In this document: positions 37,500 through 47,846 of the stretch, in pieces | Numbering within the stretch: position 1 is the first letter of the stretch | How the letters are laid out: each line of letters starts with the position of its first letter | NCBI GenBank assembly: GCA_003550325.1 | Contig: QKWP01000645.1 | Location: 97,706 to 161,705 of the forward strand | Direction: 5' to 3' | DNA length: 64,000 nt | Origin: Gigaspora rosea | Taxonomy: Eukaryota > Glomeromycota > Glomeromycetes > Diversisporales > Gigasporaceae | Translations under genes and position numbers: made by a program | Notes under the pieces: generated by a model | What the model was told of the DNA's origin: nothing | Databases searched by the model: none | The model's input: the letters and a program-made list of their open reading frames with translations, nothing else

Positions 37500-38090
37500 A
37501 TTTATTTATAAAAACATACCAATTGATATTTTTCTCTGAGTTCATCTGCACTTTGTTGAAATGCAGTTATATTTTTAGCTGTAATTTGATTCTGCATTTT
37601 CCATGATTCGAATCTATTAAAGGCGGGAATACACCAACATCTTTTTCGAAGTAGTTTTCATTGACTTTATTTGTTTCTAATCCACCAATTCCATTATCAA
37701 TTGGTGTCGTTTCACCCGAAGCTATTATATCGTTTCCTTGATAATCAAATGACGGTTGTTCATTATCATCACTCTTGTACAATTTAACATCTGATTTGGG
37801 AAAGAATGAACCGTCTTTGTTCTCAGGAGAAACAATCTTTAAATCTTCACGAGTAGGAAAAGAATGATCTAATGGTTGACTAGATGAATTTGTTGGCAAT
37901 ATGGGTAAAATTGACGGTGGCATTATTGGAGCAGGCCTTGAAGGTCTTATTGCAACGTTGCATAATCTTTTTGGCGGCACTCCGTTATGTGCATTAGAAT
38001 TGCCCCCAACCCATATCGCACTGTCTCTATGATTTGGCATTTGATTGGTTGCATTATTTCCATTCAAACCAGTTGGATGCTTAAAGATCG
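37500..38090 (-). other. Open coding-like segment of unknown family, upstream of the striatin fragment
   Basis: A minus-strand frame open from 38067 (probably entering from a little upstream, FKHPTG-LNGNNATNQMPNHR) to about 37600 is rich in Pro, Asn, Ser and Asp (RPSRPAPIMPPSILPILPTN; KLYKSDDNEQPSFDYQGND). One base out of frame it continues SWKMQNQITAKNITAFQQSA followed by DELREKYQL before a GT donor near 37519, a short helical segment. It may be the disordered linker and helix of the same broken striatin-like gene, or another gene. No start, promoter or domain can be fixed. Confidence 0.4.
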
Positions 38091-38784
38091 ATTGCTGATA
38101 GAAAGGTTGCTAGTCGCAGCATTTGTAAGATAGTCAATTTCTTGTATACGTTTGCAGTAGTTGATACAATGAATAATTAATTCCCTTGTTAAATGAATTT
38201 TAAATCTTTATGCAATCACGTGAAGAGGATTCGACGATGATATATTATTTTGAGTTCTTTCATGGAATAGAGTTGAGAATTATCGTATAAAGCGGAAAAA
38301 AAAATTTTGATCCACTCATTTAAAATCCTAGCACTAAAAAGATTTGCTCTGGAGTCAAAATAATCCTGTCTTCATACCGGACTCATTTCATTTGTACAAA
38401 TTAATAACCGAGATGAAAGTTGTGAAACTCGATTGTGACACCATTTTGAGATGATACTAAATTTTAAGCTCAGTCAAGTTTCGACCTTTTCTATAATGTC
38501 TTTAATCGACGATTTCATAGAACAATCAAATGAGCCCGGGGTTCGAGCCAGCAGATCCGGTTCATATGGTGTTGTACTGACTTATTCAATGCCCAATGCT
38601 GATTTTTATATATAACTTATGCTTTCACTAATTTTTATTAATATCATGTTTTTTTTTTTTATCTATTGCGGAGCAATTCTTTTTTTGAATTCTTCTTATG
38701 ATCATCGTCAGAATTTTTTTTGCTTAATTTCTTCTTAATTGTTTAAAATAGATTATATTAATAGAAAAAAAATAATAAATTGAA
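38091..38784. other. Intergenic, no gene recognised
   Basis: AT-rich with a GC-rich spot near 38535-38565 containing GGGGTTCGAGCC, which resembles a pol III B box but lacks a properly spaced A box. No coding frame of substance. Confidence 0.35.
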
Positions 38785-39805
38785 AACTACCCTAAAAACG
38801 ACAACCCGGACCCTTCGATAGAACAGCTCTAAATCTCATAACGCTACAAAGCTCTAAGAACCTCAAACATGCTTATGCTTTGTAGCTGCAGGCACATGAT
38901 TCGTAGGCTGATTCGTAGGCTGATTCGTAGGCACAGGCACATTCTCTCGATTGTCGGGATCATCGTCCGACGATGAAAATTCAATATTCCGGTAGTTTGG
39001 AATTGCAGGGGGTTTCACACCAAAACTTTACCCTTAATATATAAAAAAATATTACAGCTGATTTCAAAATTAGTGGGACAACGTGAAAAATTTTTGTTGA
39101 TCCGCAGTAAATTTTCGGTAATTTCATTTACCGAAAATTTTATAGTTTTTCGATAATATAATTTTGCCCGAAATTATTATCACGGTATTGATTGTTTTGA
39201 TTTTCGGACTGATCCGGGATGTTTTGTAACAAAACATCCCGGATCNCTGATCCGGGATGTTTTGTAACAAAACATCCCGGATCAGTCCGAAAATCAAAAC
39301 AATCAATACCGTGATAATAATTTCGGGCAAAATTATATTATCGAAAAACTATAAAATTTTCGGTAAATGAAATTACCGAAAATTTACTGCGGATCAACAA
39401 AAATTTTTCACGTTGTCCCACTAATTTTGAAATCAGCTATAATAATGCAAAAAATTAATAGTAGCAATATTTTACGCAGACAGATTCAGCGGAGCCTACC
39501 TATGTTGATGCACCAACGCCTTCGCAACAATTATGAGTTTACGTCAAGATGCCTATTCGAACGAAGGATCTGTGTTGGCGTAAACAAAGGTGAATTTTTA
39601 AGAGAAACTACTCTAAAAACGACAACCCGGACCCTTCGATAGAACAGCTCTAAATCTCATAACGCTACAAAGCTCTAAGGAAACGAGCCAGATTCAGCGG
39701 AGCGAGTCTAGACATTCGTTACCTACGTTGATGCACCAACGCCTTTGCAACAATCATGAGTTTACGTTAAAACGCCTATTCGAACGAAGGATCTGTGTTG
39801 TCAAG
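38785..39805. repeat. Nested direct repeats flanking a fold-back
   Basis: A ~70-bp segment (core AAACGACAACCCGGACCCTT ... CGCTACAAAGCTCTAAG) occurs at 38787-38859 and again at 39605-39679. A second ~100-bp segment (GTTGATGCACCAACGCCTT...CGAACGAAGGATCTGTGTTG) occurs at 39481-39580 and 39689-39800. Between the first pair lie a minus-strand coding-like tail (about 39020-38868: NIEFSSSDDDPDNRENVP, then PTNQPTNQPTNH and a stop) and the 39056-39438 palindrome. Looks like a duplicated and rearranged transposon end. Confidence 0.6.
39056..39438. repeat. Near-perfect fold-back palindrome with a single N at its centre
   Basis: Left arm 39056-39245 and right arm 39247-39438 are reverse complements with essentially no mismatches visible. 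The N at 39246 sits in the middle. The innermost 35 bp of each arm are themselves palindromic (GATCCGGGATGTTTTGT and its complement). This may be a real fold-back element or an assembly artefact in which one strand was joined to its own complement. Confidence 0.85.
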
Positions 39806-39945
39806 GGAAAATGTGAAGAATTATTTTTAACGATAATCTGCAAAAACAAAAACAATAAATAAAATATCTTTAATCTATGATCAGCAGGGGTGGTCGATCA
39901 TCAAACGTATATCACGTGATCTGATCACTTCGTAAAAGGAGGAAT

Positions 39946-40241
39946 TAGGGTGTCCAGAATTATGCGATGCGATTGGGTAAATTATGCAATTTCACTAAAG
40001 TCAATTATGCGATGGATGCGAATTATGCATTTCTTAATTAGAGTTTGTCAATTATGCCAACTTTTCAGAATATTTCGAACTTTTTTGTGGAAGTTTTCGG
40101 AATTCACACTTCATCAAAACACATTCTTCCACCAATCAAATCTCACTCACATGCTTTATGCCTTTTTTTCTTAATTATTGCGATGCGAAAAAGTGGCCAA
40201 TTATGCGCATAATATAGCATCACATAATCCTGGACACCCTA
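39946..40241. mobile_element. hAT-like MITE built of ATTATGCG words
   Basis: Ends TAGGGTGTCCAGAATTATGC and ...CATAATCCTGGACACCCTA are inverted repeats. The 8-bp flanks GGAGGAAT and GAGGGAAT match at six positions (degenerate duplication). 296 bp. Interior words: AATTATGCGATGCGA, TTATGCGCATAA. Confidence 0.75.
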
Positions 40242-40269
40242 GAGGGAATATACTGACTCGGGCTAGCAT

Positions 40270-40776
40270 ATATGGTGTGGGAAGCTTTAAATCTCCATAA
40301 AAATTGGCTTTACAAGAAATGCTACTCCTTCTTTAAAAATTTATAAAATAAAAAACTAATCCGTTCTTCTTGTTCTAAAGAATAAAACTTGTAGTTTAGA
40401 TTTTAATTTAAAGCCAAACTGATGGAGCAGTAGCCTTTTAAACATTGCCAATTTTTATCAATTTTATTAATAAATTGTAAAAAAAGTAAACATATATTTT
40501 TTAATTTCAGCCAATTAAAATGCTTTGTTTTGGTCATGTGATCAATTTTTTTACAATAAACTTTGAGCTGGTTTTATTTTTTACATATTAACATATAAAA
40601 AAAATTAACTTGTCTCCAAAGTTTACTTTACAAAAAAAATATTTCTGTGAATAAAAAAAAACGAGCCTAAAATTCACATTCTAATTGGATGTAAGTATAT
40701 CATATGATCTAAAATGATTGGCAACAAAAGTGAACAAAGTCATATGCTTGGAGATTTAAAACTTCCCGCACCATAT
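40270..40776. mobile_element. MITE with ATATGGTG(T/C)GGGAAG ends
   Basis: Left ATATGGTGTGGGAAGCTTTA (40270) and right reverse complement ATATGGTGCGGGAAGTTTTA (ending 40776) continue as inverted repeats through AATCTCC. 507 bp, non-coding. Confidence 0.75.
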
Positions 40777-41059
40777 CTGCTTATGTGCATAAATTTGATT
40801 TTTATCACGAGCATAATCTGCATATAAAATATAGCAACATTGGAACACTATCGGAACAATTTGATATTTAAAAATATAGAACTATTGGAACATCTTGGAT
40901 ATTAGACAAACAACGATCACAAAACTCGCATAAATTGCAGGCAGAATTTGGGTCCATCGCAACAAAATGTGACTAGCCCTAATTCACAGCATGCATGTGA
41001 CTTATCTTTGTTATTGGCACAGCAAATAATTGCCAGAGTGTATCAATATATTTGTAACT

Positions 41060-41830
41060 TTTTAAAACTTGAATGAAGATAACTCGATAATCATTAAAAC
41101 AAAATTTGATAAATTTTTTTTATTTTTGATTTTACATACTATTAGAATTAAAATAAAAAAGCTCACTAAATTTGCTTTGACAGTTGTTAAAATATATTCC
41201 AAATTTGGTAAAGTATTAAACCCTTTATTAAATAGATGTAGAAATAAAAATTTTAAAAATTATCTTGACAAAAATTTAAGCAATTCAATGACTTGTTTTG
41301 TTTTCAATTCTATCATTTTGTGTAATTAAAATAAAAAAGTTTTACTAATTTGCTTAAGTGGTTGTTGTAATATCTTCTTTATTAGGCATAAAAACAAAAA
41401 ATTTTTTAGAACTTCAAGCAAAAATATCTCAATAATCACTCAAAAAATTCAAAGAAGTTTTTTAATTTTAATTCTACAGACTTGTAAAATTAAAATAAAA
41501 AAGTTAATTGAATTTGTTAATTAATTTGTTAATCGAAGTTGCTTAGATAGTTGATGTTAATTAAATATTTTCGATAAAAAATTAAAAAATACAACTAGAA
41601 GTAGATAAAATATTTATATTTTGAATTCTACAAGTTTGTAGAATTAAAAAAAAACATCGAATCTGCTTAAATTTTTGTCAAGATATTTACTTCTATTTTA
41701 TAAATAGTTTTATTTTTTTACTAAACTTTGAACATATCTTGACAACCATCAAGACAAATTTGACAAACTTTTTTTATTTTAATTCTACAAGTATATAAAA
41801 TCAAAATCAAAATAAATCTATCTAATAATC
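41060..41830. repeat. Degenerate tandem repeat, ~150-200-bp unit
   Basis: Four or so copies of a unit holding ATCTC(A/G)ATAATCA, then TTTTATTTTAATTCTACA, (C/T)TTGTA(A/G)AATTAAAATAAA and AA(G/T)TTGCTTA. It begins near 41080, 41410, 41570 and 41740. AT-rich, non-coding. Confidence 0.5.
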
Positions 41831-42345
41831 TTCCATAGCTCTTACCACTGATCACTTGTACCAACATATGCACAGAAATTCTAAAGTAAAGTTGTAATAA
41901 AAACAGTAAAAAAACCTAGAAAAACACGTAAAGCAACAGATAGCTATTATTTAGAAATACAGTTAATTGAGTATCTGCTAGTAGCTTTAGAGTTTATTAC
42001 TTACTGAACAAGAAATGGTGCTTGTCATTTAGAGATAAAGTTCATAGACTACCTGCTAACAAGTTCAGAGTTTATCACTTACTAGAAAAAAGTACTGGGC
42101 GGCTCCTTGTTGGATTTAAACTACATGGGAAGACCTACTCTTTTTCATACAAGTAGTAACTACTTGGTGTCGTTGGTTTTTGCTTTGAAGAATTTTCAAA
42201 AAGTGAGCTGTTTGGCCTATCCTCTCCAAAAGATCGATATGTTTATACTAACCAAATTGGAAATACACCTATCATATTAGATACAATTGTCATAAGTAGT
42301 TTGGAAACAAATGACATGGAATAACATATGAGGTTCTCGGAGAAA
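41831..42345 (+). mobile_element. Old fragment of the 1.1-kb poly(A) retroposon (third copy)
   Basis: Shares with the copies at 51761 and 53741 the series CACTTGTACCA, ACTTGGTGTC, TTTTCAAAAAGTG, CTCCAAAAGATC, (C/A)AAATTGGAAATAC and AAATGACAT. Strongly diverged and with no usable frame; the 3' poly(A) end is not present. Confidence 0.5.
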
Positions 42346-42594
42346 ACTACTAAAAGAAAATTCTAGAATATTAATAACAGTTACAGAACATGTTCTTTTT
42401 CAGAAGTTTCAAATGCTGTTACATATAAATTAAATAAATTGACTCATCTAATTTTATATATAAATTTATGCAAAAAAAGCATTTAAATTAAATTTATTTA
42501 AAAATATATATATAAACCTTTCTTTAAATTTTAAATATATATTCTTAAATATTTAATAATCTTTAATTTAAAGTTTTAGTTCTTAATTCAAATA

Positions 42595-43065
42595 GTTCAA
42601 AGAGAATCTTCTTTTAAAGTTAATGTATTTTTTATTTTTACAATCTCTGTAAAGTTAAAGCAATAATATAATTGGTTTCAAAAATATAAAAGTTGCTATT
42701 AAGTAAAGGCTTCTTGTGCTCTAATTGAAAGTTAAAGAGAAGATTCTTTTGATTCCAATGGTAGTTATCAGCTTGGTGGATCCCAAGATACTTGGGGTCA
42801 AAGAAGAGAATATAGAGATCTGCAAATTCACTGTTATACAAAGTATTATAATTTATAATACTTTGTATAACAGTGAATTTGCAGATCCCTATATTCTCTT
42901 CTTTGACCCCAAGTATCTTGGGATCCACCAAGCTGATTTTGATGATTTAACTATTATTGGAAGATTATTTTAACCAATTATATTATTATATAGAGTGAGT
43001 CACTTATTTGACTTAAAGAATATAATAAAGAATTGACCAACTTTAGTGGAAGATTCTCTTTGAAT
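42595..43065. mobile_element. Fold-back MITE with a long inner hairpin
   Basis: Outer inverted repeats GTTCAAAGAGAATCTTC (42595) and its complement ending 43065, probably with TA duplication. Inside, 42768-42934 is a ~165-bp near-perfect palindrome (arms GGTGGATCCCAAGATACTTG... meeting at ATTATAATTTATAAT). The two arm sequences produce mirror-image open frames on both strands, which are not genes. Confidence 0.8.
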
Positions 43066-43980
43066 TACTATAAATTTATACTATATATAAAATTAGGTAA
43101 ATCAATTTATTTGATTTATAAGTAACAGTGCTCATTAGAGACATGTCCTATGACTGATAATAAAAGTAGTCAGGTCTTAAGACTACTTATTTTAGTTTAA
43201 CATTACTGGACCTTGGTCATGTTAGTGGGTGGGATCTATAATATTAACAATTTTTTATTTTTTAAGTTTGGGATTTTAGAGTCTTTTTAGCTAACTTTAG
43301 ACTATAGATAAAAATCTACAGAACAATAGAAGACTGTAGTGCAGTTCTAACTCTAATTCTCTTACTATACATCAGAAAAATAAAAACATTGATAATCTGT
43401 AATAATCTTCAAATTTATCAAATAAGTGCAGAATCTTGTTTAAAAAATTGCAAAGATCTTCTAAATTTAGATTTTTGCAGTTCTTCGCAGATTTTTTGCC
43501 AAAAATCTAAGCAAATATTTAAAAAGTATAATCTTTGCAGGTGCCTCCTATTATAATCAGCAATAATCGCCAAAATTATTAAATAATCCAAAATTTTTTA
43601 AAAAAAAACTGCAAAAATTTATAAAAAATTTTAATTTTGCAGATTTTTTAAAATTTGGTTATATATACAATGATAGGAATAAAAAACCAGAATTTACTTT
43701 TATTCCTACTATATTGCATAAATAAATAAATAAACAAATAATATAAAAAAAAGCACTTTTTTTTTTTTACTATATTAGTTTTTTTATGAAAATAACTATG
43801 CTTAACTGGGGTGAATTTCCTGGTCACACAAATCAGTATGATTTGCACATAAATACATTATAAGCATTTTTTTTTGTTTATGTTGTTTTTTTTGTGAACT
43901 AATTATTTTTTTTTTTTTAGCAACCGCTTTGGTACCTTTTCGTCTTGGATTTTTCATTTTTGCTTACATCATAAAGTCTT
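43066..43980. other. AT-rich spacer, nothing recognised
   Basis: Runs of T and A, and short repeated words around 43440-43640 (TTTGCAG, AAAAATC). No coding frame or paired ends identified. Confidence 0.4.
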
Positions 43981-44150
43981 CGTATGTTGGAGCCATCGCT
44001 TGGAGTAGTTGTATGATAGTGCTTAAATCGCTTATATATTGAGCAGTCACTTGGAGTTGTCGTATGATGGTACTTAAATTGCTCATATATTGAAGTAGTC
44101 GTATAGTGGTGCCTTCGTTCGTATGTTAAAGTCATTGCTTGGAGTAGAAT
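43981..44150. repeat. Minisatellite-like repeat, ~58-bp unit
   Basis: About three units containing GCTTGGAGTAGTTGTATGAT and AGTGCTTAAATCGCTTATAT. A minus-strand frame across it gives the repetitive peptide HYHTTTPSDGS/HHTTTPSDCS, probably a by-product of the repeat. Confidence 0.6.
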
Positions 44151-44464
44151 TGTTGTAATATATTGTGTCTTTGTCATCATCGATGCAGTGTTAATTTCGT
44201 GTTGCTATTTTTGATGCACTGCTGATCTTGTTAGATAGGCGTCACTTTTTTCTTTTTGTTTTTTTCTTTTTGTTTTGTTCTTTATTAACTCTTGCTTACC
44301 TTCCTTTTAGTGTTGATTCATCACTAGTGCCACAGATTTTCTTTAGTGACATTGTTTTAGTGCCGTCGTTATCGGAGTCACACTGTTATAGTGCTGCTAT
44401 TGTTTTAATACTTCATCCTGTATATCATGTATGGGACTCTTTGGGGATCTGTTATATTGATGAT

Positions 44465-44580
44465 TGTTAGTTAGTTAGTTAGATTTAGAGTTAGAGTTAG
44501 TGTTAGATTGTTTTGATTTAAGATTAGGGTTAGGGTTAGTTTTGATTTAGGGTTAGGATTAGAGGTTCGGTTAGATTTAG
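44465..44580 (+). repeat. Degenerate TTAGGG-like tract
   Basis: Loose TTAG(A/G)G-type words (GTTAGTTAGTTAG, AGATTAGGGTTAGGGTTAG) over about 115 bp. Too irregular for a telomere; either an interstitial relic or part of a MITE interior like those at 6388 and 8564. Confidence 0.5.
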
Positions 44581-45486
44581 AGTAGTTATTTACTATGGGA
44601 CGATTTTTGTTAGAATATTTATCACGTAACAACATTTTGGAATGTTTGTTAAACAACAATTTTATTATAATTAATTTTTATTAAATATCATAAATCATAA
44701 TAAAAAAAACATAGGTTTTTATTTAACCCTCTAAATCCAACTTATACTTGTTTTAATATAAACTCTACTCTAAAACTTAAAAATTCGCCCCATTACAATA
44801 AATTTATCTAAATCCGATCATGCATTTTTATTGGTCAGTATGTAGATTGTGTAGCAAAAAATTTTCCCCCAGTTAAGATTAGCAATTACCTTAATAAAAT
44901 AGATATATTATATGTTTATTATTGTCCGAAGCGTAGCGAGGACTTTACAGTGTAGCAATAGACCAGATTTTGTGTGTGTTTATGTCCAGCCTATTTTTAG
45001 ATCTGATGATCGTCATTATGCATACTATTAGCAATCCTTGTTTTTTTTTTATTTGCTTCAGACATTTAACAGTACCTGTTTCCTAGTATATTAAATATAC
45101 AATATATATGTAATAAAAATTTTAACATAATATATAAAAATACAATATAAAAAATATATTAAAAATAGAAATAATTTATACATAGCACGTGCGATATTGT
45201 CGCACCTGCTACAGATCATAAAATCAGGTGTAATGTAAAATCAAAACAATTAAAATAACCCTTTTTTCATTGGATAGGGTTAGGGTGAGATATAAATTGT
45301 GTGTATGGACGAGAGGAGGTTTTTATAGTAAAATTTTGCAAGGAATTTTTTTTGTTAGAATCCTAAGAGTAGTTCCATATACTCAATTTTAAGTTATAGA
45401 CGATTTTTGACAAAACGAACGTTTGTTTTGAATTTTTTGATCGTGTAATGTTACATCTGATCTTGAAATTTGATTGGAAGAGCGAN

Positions 45487-46492
45487 CAGTAAATCATTTA
45501 TTTTCTAGGGGGTCCCCATCTATCATGTCCTATATATATATATATAGTCTAAATAGCTAATAATATTGAAGTAAATATTTTTTTAAAAAATTTTAATTTT
45601 TCTATTGAACGTAAAAATCAAAAGTCAATTAATAAAAAGTTTTTCAATACTTATGAAAATTTTGTAGTAAGTGTATTTTGACCTGTTGAATAAGATTACT
45701 TAAGTGATTTTATTTGATTTGCTTAGTTAAATTTAGACTTTACTATATAGCAATGTTTGTCAATTGTGGGCAAATATATTTTTTTAAAAAATTTTAAATT
45801 TTCTGTCGAATGTAAAAATCAAAAGTCAATTAATAAAAATTCTCTAATATTTATGAAATTTTTTAATAAGTATATTTTGACCTGCTGTATAAGGTTACTT
45901 AAGCGATTTTAATCGATTTGCTTAGTAAAATTTAGACTTTATATGTAGCAATGTTTGTCAATTGTGGAACAAATATATTTTTTTAAAAAATTATAATTTT
46001 TCCTTCAAATGTAAATTCAAAAGTCAATTAATAAAAAATTCTCCAATATTTATGAAAATTTATAGTAAGTGTATTTCGATCTGCTGAATAAAGTTACTTA
46101 TGCGATTTTAATCATTTGCTTAGTAAATTTTAGACTTTATTATGTAGCGACTTTTGTTAATTATAAGGCAAATATATTTTTTTAAAAAATTTTAATTTTT
46201 CTGTTAAACGTAAAAATCAAAAGTCAATTAATAAAAAATTCTCCAATACTTATAAAAATGTTATTATAAGTGTATTTTGATCTGCTAAATAAGGTTACTT
46301 ATGTAATTTTAATCGATTTGCTTAGTAAAATTTAGATTTTACTATGTAGTGACTTTTGTCAATTGTGGAGTAGCTTATTTTCAGGTCAAAGACGTTTTTG
46401 AGTTTTTTTTAAATATTATAAAATTTGATTGGTCGATAGTTTTATCACTAGGGGGTCAGGACCTATATAAACCCTAATCACATAATTTACTG
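45487..46492. repeat. ~200-bp satellite, four copies, possibly inside an inverted-repeat element
   Basis: Units start near 45570, 45775, 45970 and 46168. Landmarks are AAAATCAAAAGTCAATTAAT, GTATTTTGACCTGCTGAATA, TTTAATCGATTTGCTTAGTA and TAGACTTTACTATGTAGC. The flanks carry CAGTAAATCAT (45487, next to a single N at 45486) and ATAATTTACTGC (ending 46492), and GGGGGTC on both inner sides, suggesting element ends. Confidence 0.65.
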
Positions 46493-47775
46493 CACTTCCC
46501 TAAAAGAAGAAGAAAATCAAAATTTGGCCAAAATCAAATCATCTAATTTCTGGTAGCATTCTAATAAAGTATAAATTAATTTTTTAAAAATTTTTAACAA
46601 AATTTTTTTATAATTTGGCCAGAATTTAATAATTTTGGCTAGAATTATAGTAATTTTGCCCAAAATTATAGTGGCCAAATTTTAATTTATTAGTAAAAAT
46701 AGTTAACTTTGTATTAAAACTTAATAAATTAAAAAAAAAACAAATTTATAACTTTATTTTTAAAGTCTTTTTTATATTTTATAAAAAGAAAAATTGTATT
46801 GTTCTAGCTATACTAGTTATTTTTTTATAATATTTTAAAAATTATCAATTTTATATATTGATTTAATAATTTCTGTACTATATTTATAACTGTTTATATA
46901 TTTAGTATACACTAGTAATTTGTGCTCTCAATATATAGTAATTTCTTTTTGTTATAGTGTGTTTTTTATTGCTAATTATCTATATTGTTTAGATATATTG
47001 TTACAAGTTTATAAGCATTATGCATATTTTAAACTTAGATTTTATATTATAGCTTATAACTTCAGTTATTTCAAATTGGAGTTCTAGCTTATATTTATTT
47101 TATTACAGATTCTTAAGATAATACTTTACTATCTATTTTAGAATTAAATCTATTTCTAAGATCGAAATAAATTTGTATTGCTATAAATAGATTATAATTA
47201 TTTAATAAATTATAGAACTTTTATAGTAACACAAATCTATTCTGATCATAGGATCCTGTGATTGGATTTTAACAATTTTGGGCTTGCTAGAATACTCTAA
47301 TTGAGAGAAAAATTTAGATAATTAAATCATCAAATTTGGTCCAGTAAATCAAAAGTTATTTACTATTAAATATTATATTTAACTTTTTAATAATCGTAAA
47401 ATCTGATTGGCTAATTGGGGTATCAGGTGTTAGTAGGTGGGGTAGGCTAGTGGTAGGCTCATAGTAAGCAAAAATCACTGATTTCTGGATGCTCTCTTAA
47501 CAATCAATAGGCTCTAGATGCCTAGTAAAAAAAAAAAAAATTTTTTTTACTAATAATATATAAAGTTAAACTAATATTAAAGTTAGAGTTAAAATTTAAA
47601 TAAAGAATATTATATAGCAAAATTTAGCAAGAACTTTTTTTATTAGAGCATAAAAAAGTTTTTATTAATAAATTTTTTAAGCTCAAATCTATCTTCTTAT
47701 TATCTAATATTCTATTAGTTAATCAAATTTTATATTTATTTAAAATTATTATAATAAATATATTAACTTAAAAAT
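46493..47775. other. AT-rich spacer, nothing recognised
   Basis: No coding frame, paired ends or RNA signature identified. Words such as TTTTGGC(C/T)A(A/G)AATT recur around 46520-46680. Confidence 0.4.
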
Positions 47776-47846
47776 CAAAAAATGCATTACTCACAAAGCT
47801 TGAAATTTAGAAAATAATACAGAACATAGAGAGCATATAAATTACT

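Noticed and set aside
38455-38600. Second tRNA-derived SINE (GGGGTTCGAGCC near 38540)
   Set aside because: The B-box-like word has no A box at normal spacing (nearest candidate about 75 bp upstream) and no recognisable tRNA-like body.
42638-42973. Two overlapping open frames on opposite strands with nearly the same peptide
   Set aside because: They are the two arms of the inner palindrome of the 42595-43065 element, not genes.
44465-44580. Possible telomere (TTAGGG words)
   Set aside because: Words are irregular, internal to the window and few; similar words occur inside MITE ends at 6388-6795 and 8564-8836.
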